Notes under the pieces: generated by a model
The model's input: the letters and a program-made list of their open reading frames with translations, nothing else
Told to the model about the DNA's origin: nothing
The model's database searches: none
Shown: piece after piece, positions 43,842 through 58,800 of the stretch
How the letters are laid out: the number at the start of each line of letters is the position of its first letter
Position numbering within the stretch: the stretch's first letter is position 1
Translations under genes and position numbers: made by a program
NCBI RefSeq assembly: GCF_002102345.1
Contig: NZ_LQPP01000052.1
Span: 57,380 to 121,379, forward strand
Length of the DNA stretch: 64,000 nt
Origin: Mycolicibacterium peregrinum
GTDB lineage: Bacteria; Actinomycetota; Actinomycetes; Mycobacteriales; Mycobacteriaceae
Direction: 5' to 3'

Positions 43842-46800
43842 ATGCAGCAGGATCAACAATCGCTGCCGGTAACACGCGCACAGCTCGACATCTGGCTGGC
43901 GCAAGACATGGCCCGCTCCGGTACGGAGTGGCAAATCGGCCTGTTCGTGAGGATCGCAGGCACGGTAGAGCGCGACGTTCTTGAATGGTCGATCCGTAGG
44001 GTGATCCGTGAGGCCGAACCCGTGCGGGCCACGTTCTTCGAAGCGGACGGCCAGGTTCTCCAGAGAGCGGTTGACTATTCGGACGTCGCACTGGATTTCT
44101 ACGACGTCCGGACCGCAGACGATCCCGTTCAGGAAGCCCGCGACCTGGCGGCGGCGATCCAACGAACACCCATGCCGTTCACCGGGCCGCTGTTCAGGTT
44201 CGCACTTTTCCAGACCCGTATCGATGAACACTTCTTGATCGCGTGCTGCCACCACATCGTGGTGGACGGCACCGGCATTGCGTTGATCGGCCATCGCGTT
44301 GCATCCGTCTACTCCGCAACTGTCACCGGTGCCCCGATCCCGTCCGACTTGTTCGGCTCGTTGTCCGATCTGGTCGACTGCGAATCGAACTACGAAGCGT
44401 CGGGGGACTATCTCGACGACGAAACCTATTGGACCGGGAACCTTCCCCCTGACGACGAACCCCAATATTCGCTGTCGGTGTCGCCGGAACAGCATGACGA
44501 CCCGTACTGGTCTTCTGCGCCAGTGCAATTGGATCCGTCGGTCCTTCGCCGCGTTGAGCTTTTCGCCCAATCGAAGAGCCTTCCGCGATCGTCGGTTCTG
44601 ACGGCAGCCACCGCGCTGCTGGTCAGTGGCTGGCGCGCGCAAGGTTCTACCGTGGTCCTCGATTTTCCGGTCAGCAGGAGAGTCACCCCTGAGTCGCGAA
44701 CCATTCCCGGGATGGTGGCGGGGGTTGTGCCACTGGTACTGGACGCATCGCCTCATACATCGATCACAGAATTCTGCGAACAAGCCGACAGCCGAATCCG
44801 GGACGCGGTGCAGCATCAGCGTTTCCCGGTCCACGCGCTCGAACGCAAGGCGAACTCGCGCGGACCCGGCCAGTTGGCGAACCGGGTCAGCGTCAACTTC
44901 CTTCCCTCGACGTTCACCCTGGACTTCGGCGGTGCGGAGGCCTCCGCAACGTTGACCAACGCCGGCGTCGTGGGGGGATTCGGTCTGATCTTCTCAGGTG
45001 CCGGCGATCAACTGTTCCTCAGCACCATGGGCTCCGGGCAGCCGTTCTCGGATTTCGACGTCGCCGAACTGGTCGTCCGGTTGGAGCGGGTGCTGGTGGC
45101 GATGACCGCGGATCCGTCGCGGGCGTTGTCATCGGTGGATGTGTTGGATCGCGACGAGCGTTCGCACCTCGGCACGATCGGTCATTGGGCGGTCTTGGGT
45201 CAGCCGGTGGTCGAAGAGTCGATTCCGGCGTTGTTCGCGGCGCAGGTGACACATGCCCCGGACGCGGTGGCGATCAGCCTCGGCGGTTGTTCGATGTCGT
45301 ACCGGGACCTCGATGAAGCGTCGAACCGGTTGGCGCACTTACTGATCAGCGAGGGCGCGGGTCCGGGGGCCTGTGTGGGGTTGCTTTCGGAACGCTCGGC
45401 CGATGCGGTCGCTGCCATCCTGGGTGTACTGAAGTCGGGTGCGGCGTATCTGCCGATCGATCCGGCGGTGCCGGATGCCCGGATCGAGTTCATGGTGGCC
45501 GATGCCGCACCGGTGGCGGTGCTGACCACGGCGGCGTTGGCCGAGCGTCTGGACGGTCGCGCCCGGGCGATCATCGACATGGCTGATCCTCGCATCTCCG
45601 TGCAACCGACGACTGCCCTGCCGCTCCCGTCCGCTGACGACGTGGCACACATCATCTACACATCGGGGACGACGGGAACACCGAAAGGTGTTGCCGTCAC
45701 GCATCAGAACGTGACCCGGCTCTTTGATGGTCTCGACGTCGGTGTCGAGATGGGGCCGGGCCAGGTGTGGGCCCAGTGTTCGTCGCTGGCGTTCGACTAT
45801 TCCGTCTGGGAAATCTGGGGCGCTCTGCTACACGGTGGGCGCCTGGTCGTGGTGCCCGAGCAGACCACCAGGTCGCCCGAGGAGCTGCAAGAGCTCCTGG
45901 TCGGGGAACGGGTGACGGTGCTGAGCCAGACTCCCTCTGCCGTAGGTGTTTTGAACCCTGCGCGGCTGGACTCGGTGTCGGCGTTGATGGTGGCCGCTGA
46001 GGCATGCCCGCTGGATGTGGTGGATCGATGGGCGCCGGGCCGGGTGATGATCAACGGGTACGGTCCGACGGAGACGACGGTGTACGCCACGATCAGCGCA
46101 CCGCTGGTTCCCGGTTCGAGTTCTGTGCCCATCGGTGCGCCGGTGCCCGGCGCTGCGCTGTTCGTTCTCGATCAGTGGCTACGCCCGGTGACCCCGGGCG
46201 TGGTGGGCGAGTTGTATGTCGCAGGCCGAGGCGTGAGCGCGGGCTATGTACGCCGACCCGGCTTGACGGCCGCACGGTTCGTCCCGTGCCCGTTCGGCGG
46301 TGATGGATCACGGATGTATCGGACCGGCGATCTGGTGTCCTGGGGCGCCGACGGGCAGCTGCGGTATGCCGGTCGTGCTGACGAGCAGGTCAAGATCCAC
46401 GGGTATCGCATCGAACTCGGCGAGATCCAAACAGCTCTGGCTGATCTGGATGGCGTCGCACAGGCCGTGGCGATCGCCCGTGAGGACCGCCCCGGTGACA
46501 AACGCCTCGTCGGCTACGTAACCGGTACCGCCGACCCCGCACAGTTGCGGACCGCGCTGGAGCAACGGTTGCCGGCGTACATGGTGCCCGCAGCAGTGGT
46601 GGTGCTCGATACCTTGCCGTTGACGGTCAACGGCAAGCTCGACAAGCGGGCCCTGCCGGCACCCGAGTATGTGGATGCGGACCGCTACCGGGCGCCGGGC
46701 ACCCCCACCGAGGAGATCCTGGCCGCGATCTTCGCCGAGGTGCTGGGGTTGGAGCGGGTCGGGGTGGACGACTCGTTCTTCGACCTCGGCGGCGACAGCA

Positions 46801-49800
46801 TTCTGGCGATGCGTACGGTCGCTGCGGTCAACACCAGTCTGGATGCCGGACTTGCGGTGCGCACGTTGTTCGATGCGCCGACGGTGGCTCTGCTGGCGCC
46901 TCGGATCGGCGACGGAGCCGACCGTCGTGCACCATTGGTCGCGGCTGAACGCCCCGAAGCGGTTCCGCTGTCATTCGCCCAGGGCCGGTTGTGGTTCCTC
47001 AACCGGTTCGAGAACGGGGCCGCGACCTACAACATGCCGACGGCGTTCAGGATCAACGGTGCCCTGGACGTGGAAGCGCTCGCTTCGGCCCTCGACGATG
47101 TGATCGCCCGGCACGAATCGCTGCGCACGGTGTTTCCTCAGGTCGACGGCTTGGCCTTCCAGAAGGTGCTGCCTGCCGGGGCGGGACTGTGGCGCCGCGG
47201 TGGGCCCGCGGTGGTGCGGGTGCCGGAGGCCGATCTGGCCGACGAGTTGATGGCATTGGCGATGTACCGGTTCGATCTGGCCGCCGAGATCCCGATCAGG
47301 GCTCAGATCTACGAGTTGGGCCCCGAGCGGTATGTCCTCGGAATTGTGCTGCATCACATCGCTTTCGATGGTTGGTCGATGGCACCCATGGCCCGAGATG
47401 TGGGCGTGGCGTACCGGGCACGGCTCCACGGCCAGGATCCGGAATGGCTGCCGCTGCCGGTGCAGTATGCCGATTACACGTTGTGGCAACAGGATTGGCT
47501 GGGCGATGAGTCGGACGCCGACAGTGTGATCGCCACCCAGTTGGGGTACTGGCGTCAGGAGTTGGCGGAACTTCCCGAGGTGGTGTCCCCACCGGCGGAT
47601 CGCCCGCGCCCGCCGGTACCGAGCTATCGCGGAGACGCGGTCGAAATGAGCATCGCCCCGCCGGTCTGGGCCGGGGTCAAGGCGGTTGCCGCGGCGCACA
47701 ACGCGACGGTGTCGATGGTGTTGCAGGCGGCGATGGCGGTGGCGTTGCAGCGGGCCGGAGCCGGCGAGGACATCGCCCTGGGTACGCCGATCGCGGGACG
47801 CAACGATCAGGCGCTCGACGAGCTGGTCGGTTTCTTCGTCAACACCTGGGTGCTGAGGGTGGCCGTCGAGCCCGCACTGCGGTTCGGCGAGGTGTTGGAG
47901 CGGGTGCGGCAGAAGGCGCTGGATGCCTATGCCAATCAGGATGTGCCGTTCGAGTTGCTCGTGGAGCGGCTCAACCCGACGCGTTCGACCTCGCACCATC
48001 CGTTGTTCCAGGTCGCCCTGGCCTTCCAGAACAACGTCCGGCCGGAGATCGCGCTGGACGAGCTCAGCGTCGAGCCGTTGACCGCCGACATTCGCACCGC
48101 CCGGTTCGACCTCGAGTTCGACCTTCGAGAGCTGTCCAGCGGAGATGCGTGTGCGCTGTTCGATCTGAAGATGGCGCCCACCGAGGGGTTCGGGGAGCTG
48201 ATGGCGGCCGGCACGGTGGCCTATGCCACCGATTTGTATGACCGGTCGAGTATTGAGCGGTTGGTGGGTTGGTTCGGTCGGGTGCTTGAGGTTGTGGTGG
48301 CTGACTCGTCGGTGGTGGTGGGTGAGGTTGGCCTGCTGGACGCTGATGAGCGGGATTTGGTGTTGCGCAACTGGTCTGGCGCCGAGATCAGCGCGCCCGC
48401 GGGGTTGGCGCCGGAGTTGCTGGCTGCAGCCGTCGCTGCTGATCCGGATGCGGTGGCGGTCGTGGACGGCTTGCGGGAGCTGTCCTATTGCGAGTTGGAC
48501 GAGGTATCGAACCGGTTGGCGCGGGCCTTGGTCGAGGCCGGCGTGGGTCCGGAGCGGGCCGTCGGTGTGGCGATGGACCGGTCGGCCGAGTTGCTGATCG
48601 CGTGGTGGGCGGTGCTCAAGGCCGGTGGCGTGTACGTGCCGGTGGATCGGTCGCATCCGGCTGAGCGGATCGCCACCGTGCTGGACACTGTCGAGGCCGT
48701 CTGCGTACTGACCGTCGGCGCCGGCGATGTGGCCGGGTCCGGGGTGCGCCCGGTATTGGATGTGGCGGCACTGGACCTTTCGGAGCACTCCGCTGAGCCG
48801 ATCACCGACGCGGACCGGTTGGCGCCGTTGGGGATTGACGACGCGGCGTATGTGATCTTCACGTCGGGTTCGACGGGGACGCCCAAGGGGGTGGCGATCA
48901 CCCATGCCGGTGTGTTGGGGGTGGCTGCGGCGCATCGCGAGTTGTTCGGGGTGCCCTCGGGTTCCCGGGTGCTGATGGTGGCCGCTCCGACGTTCGATGC
49001 CTCGGTGTTCGAGTGGTTGTGGGCGGTGTCCTCCGGCGCCGCATTGGTGGTGGCACCGCCGGATTGCTATGCCGGCGAAGCCCTGCACTCGGTCTTGCAC
49101 AACCAGCGGGTAGATGCCGCGTTGATCACCCCGACGGTGCTGGCGACCCTCGACCCGGCGCGCGTCGATGGACTGGACACGCTGGTCACTGGCGGTGAGG
49201 CGTGCCCGGCGGAGCTGGTGGCGGCGTGGGCGCCGGGCCGGGCGATGTTCAACGCCTACGGGCCGACCGAGGTCACCATCTGGTCGACCTGGAGCACACT
49301 CACGAGTGGCGAGCCGGTGCGGATCGGCGCCCCGGTACCGGGCACGTGTGCGCTGGTCCTCGACGCACGGTTGAATCCGGCCCCGGTCGGAGTGATCGGC
49401 GAGCTGTACCTGGCCGGCCCGGCGGTCGCGCGGGGCTATGTGGGCAGGCCCGATCTGACGGCAGACCGGTTCGTGGCCAACCCCTTTGGGGATCCCGGCT
49501 CGCGGATGTATCGCAGCGGGGACCTGGTGCGCTGGACCCCGGCCGGGAGCCTCGAGTACCTGGGCCGAGCCGATGCGCAGATCAAACTGCGTGGCCAGCG
49601 CCTCGAGCTGGGGGAGATCGAGAACGCCATGCTGGCCTGTCCCCAGGTCACCCGCGCGGCAGCGACGATACATCGCAGCAGTACCGGGGTCGATCACCTC
49701 GTCGGCTACATCGGTCTCGAACAGACCAGCACCGCCGGTCACGATGCGGCAGTCGTCGATCAGTGGCAGAACATCTACGACGAACTGTATGACGCCGATC

Positions 49801-52800
49801 TCCAGGCGGTGGAGTTCGGCAACGACTTCCGCGGTTGGAACAGCAGCTACACCGACGATCCGATTCCGTTGCCGGAGATGACCGAATGGCGTTCGACGAC
49901 GGTCGACCGGATCCTGGCTCTGCAACCGCAACGAGCGCTGGAGATCGGCGTCGGCTCGGGTCTGATGCTGTCGCAGATCGCCCCGAAGTGCGTGGAGTAC
50001 TGGGGCACAGACTTTTCCGCACCGACCATCGCCAAGCTGCAGGCCGAGGTCTCCGGGCAGTCATGGGGAGACCGGGTCGAGTTGTCGACCCGGCCCGCGC
50101 ACGTCACCGAGGGGCTCCCGCAAGAGCACTTCGACGTCGTGCTGATCAACTCGGTGGTCCAGTACTTCCCGAGCGCTGGATACCTGGCCGAGGTCATCGA
50201 CAAGGCTGTGGAGTTGCTGGCCCCGGGCGGGACATTGTTCGTCGGTGATGTGCGCAACCACAGCCTGCAGGGCGCATTCCAGACCGGCATCGCCCTGGCG
50301 CGCAGCGGTACGGGAACCGACACCGACGACATCCGTCAACGCGTGCAACGCGCCACGGTGGGCGAGCACGAATTGCTCTTGGCCCCAGAGTTCTTCACCA
50401 GCTGGGCAGCTGAGCATCCTGGCGTGGGCGGCGTGGGAATCCATGTCAAACGGGGCCAAGCGGACAACGAGCTGACCCGATACCGCTACGACGTCATCAT
50501 CCACAAGACGCCGGCCAAGGTGTGTTCGCTGGCCGGTGCACCCGACTGGGCGTGGACCGAATGCGCGGGTCTGAGTGGTCTGCACGCCGAGTTGACGGCC
50601 CGACGACCGTCCACCGCACGGGTCAGTTCGATTCCCCGGGCCGGGGTGATCGCCGATGTGGCCGTCGAACAGGCTCTCGCCTCCGGGCTCCCGCTCGCCG
50701 AGGCACTCGACCATGCCAACGCGATCGCCACCGCCGAGGATGTCGTCACCCCAGAGCAGTTGTACCGGCTCGGCGAATCGGCCGGATATCACGTCGGGGT
50801 CACCTGGGGTACTCAGCCCGGCACGCTGGACGCGGTCTTCATCCGGGCGTCCGACGGAGAGGCGATGCCCGCGCTCACCGATCTCTACCAGCCGGCCACC
50901 GATGCGCGTCAGCACGGTGGGTACGCCAACGACCCCCACACCAATGCCAAGGTCGGTGAGGTCCGGCAGTGGCTGGTCGAACAGCTGCCCGAATACATGG
51001 TGCCGGCCCAGATCGTGGTGCTCGAAGAATTCCCGCTCACTTCCTCGGGGAAGATCGACCGCAAGGCGTTGCCCGAACCGACGTTCACGGCCACCTCCTT
51101 CCGGGCCCCGCAGACCCACACCGAGAAGATCGTCGCGGAGGTGTTCACCGAGGTGCTGGGGCTCGGCAGGGCCGGCCTCGACGACGATTTCTTCGCCCTC
51201 GGCGGCGATTCATTGATCGCCATCCGGGTCAGCGCGAGGCTCCAGTCCTCGCTCGGGTGGGATGTGCCGGTGCGCTATCTCTTCGACGCACCCACGGTCG
51301 GAGGACTCGCCGACTACCTGGACCGGCATCGGGACAGCGCGACCCGACCACCGTTGAGCGTGCAACGGCGTCCCGACGTCCTGCCGCTGTCGTATGCCCA
51401 GCAACGGTTGTGGTTCCTGGAGCAGCTACAGGGCCCGTCTCCGATCTACAACATGGCTGTCGCGCTGCGACTTCGGGGACATCTGGACACCGAGGCGCTG
51501 GGTGCGGCCTTCGTCGATGTCATCGCTAGGCAGGAAGGCCTGCGCACACTGTTCACCGCGGTCGACGGTGTCCCGCGACAGCTGGTGGTGCCGGCCGGGC
51601 AGGTGGACTTCGGTTGGGAAGTGGTCGACGCCGGTGGATGGTCGGGCGACCAGCTGAATGAGGCCATCAGCGCAACAGCGCGGTACAGCTTCGACCTGAC
51701 CAGTGAAATTCCGTTGCGGGCCAGGCTGTTCCGGATCAGCGCGGACGAACACGTGATGGCGGCGGTGGTGCACCACATCGCCGCCGACGGCTGGTCGGTG
51801 GCTCCGCTGGTCGCCGATCTGAGTGTGGCCTACTCCAGCCGGTGCGGGGGCAGAGCACCGATCTGGGCGCCGCTACCGGTGCAGTACGTGGACTACACGT
51901 TGTGGCAGCAGGAGTGGCTGGGTTCGGACTCTGATCCCGACAGCGTCATCTCGGCGCAGGTGGCGTACTGGGAGCAGGAGCTCGCCGGGCTTCCCGAGCG
52001 CCTGGAGCTGCCGACGGATCGGCCATACCCACCGGTGGCGGACTACCGGGGTTCCAGCGTGTCGGTCGACTGGTCGGCCGAGTTGCAGCAGCAGATCGCC
52101 CGGGTGGCTCGCGAACACAACGTCACCAGCTTCATGGTGGTGCAGGCCGCACTGGCCCTGCTGTTGTCCGAGCACAGTGGTAGCACCGATGTGGCGGTGG
52201 GGATCGCCTCGGCGGGTCGTGGCGAGTCGGCGCTGGACGAGTTGGTGGGATTCTTTGTCAACACGCTGGTCCTGCGGGTCGACCTGGCCGGGGATCCCAC
52301 GGTGGCCGACCTGCTGGCGCAGGTGCGTCGCCGTGCCCTGGGCGCCTACGAGCACCAGGATGTGCCCTTCGAAGTACTGGTCGACCGGCTCAATCCGACC
52401 CGCAGCCTCACCCACCACCCGCTGGTGCAGGTCCTGCTGACCTGGCAGAACCTGCCGTGGCAGCACAGCGATCCCGCTGCCGGACTGGCGCTGGGCGACG
52501 TCGAGGCCACTCCACTGGAAGCTGAAACGCAGACCGCCAGAACAGATCTGGTGTTCTCGCTGGCGGAGCACTACAGCAGCACCGGCGCGCCCACCGGGAT
52601 CGCGGGGATGGTGGAGTTCCGCACCGACGTGTTCGACCAGGCCAGTATTCAAACTCTGATCGACCGGTTGCAACGGGTGCTGGTGGCGATCACGGCCGAC
52701 ACCACGCAGCGGTTGTCTGCAGTCGATCTGCTGGTCGTCGCTGAGCTGGTGCGGCTGGATGAGTTGGGGCACCGGACAGCACTGGCGCGGCTGGTGGTCG

Positions 52801-55800
52801 AGCACTCGATTCCGGCATTGTTCGCGGCGCAGGTGGCGCAGGCTCCAGACGCCGTGGCGATCAGCTTCGACGGCACTTCGATGTCGTATCGGGAGCTGGA
52901 TGAGGCATCGAACCGGTTGGCGCACTTGCTGGTTTCCGAGGGTGCCGGCCCGGGTGAGTGTGTGGCGTTGTTGTTGGACCGGTCGGCGCAGGCGGTTGTG
53001 TCGATCTTGGGGGTCTTGAAGTCGGGTGCGGCGTATCTGCCGATCGATCCGGCGGTGCCCGATGGGCGTGTCGAGTTCATGTTGAGCGATGCCGGGCCGG
53101 TCGTGGTGTTGACCAGTGGCGGGTTGGCGGAGCGGGTTCGTGGGCGTGGTGTGGCGGTCATCGACGTGGAGGACCCGCGGATCGATCGTCAGCCCAGTAC
53201 TGCGTTGGCGGCGCTGCCGCACGCCGATGATGTTGCGCACGTGATCTATACGTCGGGCACGACGGGCGTTCCGAAGGGTGTGGCGGTTGCGCATCGGAAT
53301 GTGACACGGCTTTTCGACGGTCTTGACGTCGGTGTGGTGTTGGGTCCGCAGCAGGTGTGGGCCGCGTGTTCGTCGTTGGCTTTCGACTATTCCGTGTGGG
53401 AGATCTGGGGGGCGTTGTTGCATGGTGGCCGCCTGGTGGTGGTCCCCGACCGGGTGACGCGTTCGGCAGCGGATCTGCAAGCGCTCCTGGTCGAGCAGCG
53501 AGTGACGGTGTTGAGCCAAACTCCCTCTGCGGTTGGAATGTTGGCGCCGGAGGGGCTGGAGTCGGTGTCCACGTTGATGGTGGCTGCCGAGGCATGCCCG
53601 GTTGACGTGGTGGATCGCTGGGCGCCGGGTCGGGTGATGATCAACGGGTATGGGCCGACGGAGACGACGGTGTATGCCACGGTCAGTGGCCCGTTACAGG
53701 CGGGTTCGCCGGTGGTGCCGATCGGTTTCCCGGTGCCGGGGGCCGCGTTGTTCGTGTTGGATCGATGGTTGCGTCCGGTGCCGCCCGGTGTGGTGGGTGA
53801 GTTGTATGTGGCGGGTCGCGGTGTCGGTGTGGGTTATGTGCGCCGGCCCGGGTTGAGTGCGTCCCGGTTCGTGGCGTGCCCGTTCGCGGGTAACGGGTCG
53901 TCGGGTCAGCGGATGTATCGGACCGGAGATCTGGTGTCGTGGGGTCCTGATGGGCAGTTGCGGTATGCCGGCCGGGCTGATGAGCAGGTGAAGATCCGTG
54001 GGTATCGGATCGAGTCGGGTGAGATCCAAACGGCTCTGGTGGATCTGGATGGTGTGGATCAGGCGGTGGTGATCGCTCGTGAGGACCGTCCTGGTGACAG
54101 GCGTCTGGTGGGTTACATCACGGGTGTTGCGGATCCGGTGCAGGTGCGTGCCGTGTTGGCGCAGCGGTTGCCGGGGTACATGGTGCCCGCGGCGGTTGTC
54201 GCACTCGAACAGTTGCCGCTGACCGTCAACGGCAAGCTCGACAAGCGGGCGCTCCCGACACCGGAATATGCCGACGGTGATCGTTACCGGGCCCCGGGCA
54301 CTCCCACCGAGGAGATCCTGGCCGGAGCCTTCGCTCAGGTGCTGGGGTTGGAGCGGGTCGGGGTGGACGACTCGTTCTTCGACCTCGGCGGAGATTCCCT
54401 GTCGGCGATGCGCTTGATTGCCGCGGTCAACACCAGTCTGGATGCCGGGCTTGCCGTGCGCACGCTGTTCGATGCGCCGACAGTGGCCCAGTTGGCGCCT
54501 CGCATCGGCGAGAGTGCCGACCGGCGTGGACCTTTGGTCGCCGGTGAGCGCCCCGCAGCCATTCCACTGTCCTACGCGCAGAAGCGGATGTGGTTCCTCG
54601 ATCAGTTGCAGGGGCCGTCGCCCATCTACAACATGGCTGTCGGCCTGCGGTTGACGGGAAGTCTGGACGCGGATGCGCTGGGCGCGGCTCTGGCTGATGT
54701 CATCACCCGTCAGGAGAGCCTCCGGACGCTGATCGTCGCGGCCGACGGTGTGCCGCAGCAGGTGGTGGTACCGGCAGAGCGAGCGGATTTCGGTTGGCAG
54801 GTTGTCGACGCCGGAGATTGGCCGGCGGACCGGCTGGAGGAGGCCGTCAGCGCGCTGGTGTGCCACAGCTTCGATCTGTCCACCGAGATCCCGTTGCGGG
54901 CAACGCTGTTCCGTGTTTCCGAGAATGAACACGTGCTGGTGACCGTGGTACACCACATCGCCGCCGACGGCTGGTCGGTGACCCCGTTGGTGGCGGACCT
55001 GGGCATGGCCTATGCCAGTCGCGTTGCCGGCCAGGCCCCCGACTGGATGCCGTTGCCGGTGCAGTACGCCGACTACACGTTGTGGCAACAGGAGTGGCTG
55101 GGTTCGGAGTCCGATCCGGACAGCGTGATCGCCGGTCAGCTCGCCTATTGGGAGCAGGAGTTGGCCGGGCTTCCCGAACGCCTGGAGCTGCCAACGGACC
55201 GGCCGTACCCGCCGACCGCGGACTACCGCGGGGCCAGCGTGGCGGTGGACTGGTCGGCACAGTTGCAGCAGCAGGTCGCCCGGATGGCTCGCGAACACAA
55301 CGTCACCAGCTTCATGGTGATGCAGGCGGCACTTGCGGTGCTGTTGTCGAAGCACAGCTCCAGTACCGATGTGGCCGTGGGATTCCCGATCGCCGGCCGT
55401 GGTGACTCGGCGCTCGACGAGTTGGTGGGCTTCTTCGTCAACACCCTGGTCCTGCGGGTGGACATCGCCGGGGATCCGACCGTGGCCGACCTGCTGGCGC
55501 AGGTGCGTCAGCGGGCCCTGGGTGCCTACGAGCACCAGGATGTGCCCTTCGAGGCGCTGGTGGACCGGCTCAACCCGACGCGCAGCCTGACCCACCACCC
55601 GCTGATCCAGGTCATGCTCGCGTGGCAGAACTTCGGCGGAGATCCGGCGGCTGACCTGGCGTTGGGCGATGTGCGAATCACGCCGCTGACTGCTGAGACA
55701 AACACTGCGCGAATGGATCTGGCATTCTCCCTGGCCGAGCAGTGGACACCAGCGGGGGAGCCGGCCGGCATCTCCGGGTCGGTGGAGTTCCGCACCGATG

Positions 55801-58800
55801 TCTTCGATGCTGCCGGCGTCGAAACACTGGTCGAACGCCTGCAGCGGGTACTGGTGGCGTTCACCGCCGATCCGGCCCGGTTGGTGTCGTCCGTCGACGT
55901 GCTGGACGAGGGCGAGCATTCCCGACTGGATCAGACCGGCAATCAGGCGGTACTGAACCAGACGGATGTCGCGACGACGATACCGGCCTTGTTCGCCGCT
56001 CAGGTGTCACGCGCCCCGGATGCGGTGGCAGTCAGTTTCGAAGGCTGCTCGATGACCTACCGGGAGCTGGATAAGGCGTCGAACCGGTTGACACACTTGC
56101 TGATTGATGCAGCGGTCAAGCCCGGTGACCCCGTGGCGTTGCTGCTCGACCGTTCAGCGCGAGCGGTCGTCGCGATGCTGGCGGCCCTCAAAGCCGGGGC
56201 GGCGTATCTGGCTATCGACCCCGTGGTGCCCGACGAGCGGATGCAGTTCATGCTGGCCGACGCGGCACCGGTCCTCGTGCTCACCGCGGGTGAACTGGCG
56301 CAGCGGCTGCACGGAACTGATGTGCCGACCCTCGATATCGACGACGCCCGGGTAGCCGGCCCAGACACGGCGGGGTTGCGGCCGGAGTTGCCGACTCCCG
56401 ACGACTTGGCCTATCTCATCTACACGTCGGGGACCACCGGCACTCCCAAGGGCGTGGCGATCACGCACCGCAACCTGGCTCATGTCGCCGACTCGATGCC
56501 CGCCGACCTGCCTGCGGACCAGGTGTGGACGCAGTGCCACTCGTACGCGTTCGACTTCTCGGTGTGGGAGATCTGGGCGGCCTTGCTGACCGGCGGTCGG
56601 TTGGTGGTGGTGCCCGAAGCAGTGACGGCGTCGCCCAGTGATTTCCATGCCCTGCTGGTGGCCGAGCGGGTCAATGTGCTGACTCAGACCCCTTCGGCGG
56701 TGGCCGCGCTCTCACCCGAGGGCCTGGATTCGGTGGCGTTGCTGCTCGGTGGTGAGGACTGCCCGGCCGACGTGGTGGATCAGTGGGCGCCGGGACGCTT
56801 GGTGATCAACGCCTACGGTCCGACAGAGGCGACGATCTACGCGTCGATGAGTGCGCCGTTGACGAAGGTCCGGGGAGATGGACCCAACGTCGTACCGATC
56901 GGTGCGCCGGTACCCACGGCGGCGTTGTTCGTGCTGGATCACCGGTTGTGCCCGGTGCCTCCCGGCGTGATCGGAGAGCTGTACGTGGCCGGCCGGGGTG
57001 TCGGCGTGGGGTATGTCCGTCGACCCGGTTTGACCGGCACTCGATTCCTCGCGTGCCCGTTCGGCGGGGAAGGCACCCGCATGTACCGCACCGGAGATCT
57101 GGTCTCCTGGGGTCCCGATGGCCAGTTGCGTTACCTCGGTCGAGCCGATGAACAGGTGAAGATCCGCGGATACCGAATCGAACTCGGTGAAGTGCGCGCT
57201 GCCCTGGCTGAAGCGGCCGGTGTGCAGCAGGCGGTGGTGATCGCCCGTGAGGACCGTCCCGGTGACAAGCGACTCGTCGCCTACATCACGGGCACTGCTG
57301 ATCCGCACGAGGTGCGGACCGCGTTGGCGCAACGGCTGCCGAGCTATATGGTGCCGTCGGCAGTGGTGTCGCTCGACGCCCTGCCGCTGACCGTCAGCGG
57401 CAAGTTGGACGCGCGGGCCCTGCCGATTCCCGAGTACCAGGGAGCCGCCCTGTACCGCGGCCCGTCCGGTCCAACCGAAGAGATCCTGGCCGGCATCTAT
57501 GCCCAGGTGTTGGGGTTGGAGCGGGTCGGGGTGGACGACTCGTTCTTCGACCTCGGCGGTGACTCACTGCTGGCGATGCGGGTGATCGCGGCGATCAACA
57601 CCAGTCTGGATTCCGGGCTGGCGGTGCGGACGCTGTTCGATGCACCCACAGTGGCTGAGTTGGCACCCCGGATCGGTGAGGGGGCCCACACGCGAAAGGC
57701 CCTGGTGGCCGGGGAGCGCCCCGCGGTCGTCCCGTTGTCGTTTGCGCAGAGCCGGTTGTGGTTCCTCAACCGTTTCGAGGGCGGTGCCGCGACCTACAAC
57801 ATGCCGACCGCCTTCCGGATCAACGGCGCGCTCGACGTCGAGGCGCTGGGTGCAGCCCTCGACGATGTGATCGCCCGGCACGAGTCCTTGCGGACCGTCT
57901 TCCCCGACATCGACGGGGTCGCCTTCCAGAAGGTGTTGCCTGCCGGGGCGGGACTGTGGCGCCGTGGTGGTCCGGCCGTGGTGTCGGTGTCGGAGGCCGA
58001 TGCAGTCGCCGAGTTGGTTTCGTTGGCGGGCTACCGCTTCGACCTGTCGGCCGAGATCCCGATCCGGGCTCAGATCTACCAGGTGGGTCACGAGCAGTAC
58101 CTGCTGGCGATCGTGCTGCATCACATCGTGTTCGACGGTTGGTCGATGGCACCGATGGTGCGCGATGTCGGGGTGGCCTACGCCAGCCGGTGCGCCGGAC
58201 AGGCTCCCCAATGGGCGCCATTGCCGGTGCAGTATGCCGATTACACGTTGTGGCAACAGGATTGGCTCGGCGACGAGTCCGATCCCGACAGTGTGATCGC
58301 CGCGCAGTTGGGGTACTGGCGCCGCGAACTCGCGGACCTCCCCGAGGTGGTCTCACTGCCGGCCGACCGGCCGCGTCCGCCGGTACCCAGCTACCACGGC
58401 GACCGGGTGCCGATCCAGATCGACGAGGAACTGTGGGCCGGGGTCAAGGCGGTTGCCGCGGCGCACAACGCGACGGTGTCGATGGTGTTGCAGGCCGCGA
58501 TGGCCGTTGTGCTGCAGCGGGCCGGCGTCGGCGAGGACGTGGCGCTGGGCACCCCGATCGCCGGCCGGACCGACGCCGCGCTCGACGAGTTGGTCGGATT
58601 CTTCGTCAACACCTGGGTCCTGCGGGTGAGAGTCGGTGCGGGCCTGCGCTTCAGCGATGTGGTGGAGCAGGTACGTCAGAAGGCGCTGGACGCCTACAGC
58701 AACCAGGACGTGCCGTTCGAGCGGCTCGTGGAGCGGCTCAACCCGACGCGTTCGACCTCACACCATCCGTTGTTCCAGGTCGCGATGGTGTTCCAGAACA

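Noticed and set aside
46971..49931. Long reverse-strand open frame (986 codons) and similar ones at 53694-55919, 58758-60449 and 60789-62861
   Set aside because: They are antisense to the NRPS, composed of Arg/His/Gly/Pro-rich sequence with no domain motifs, and arise from high GC3 codon usage on the coding strand.
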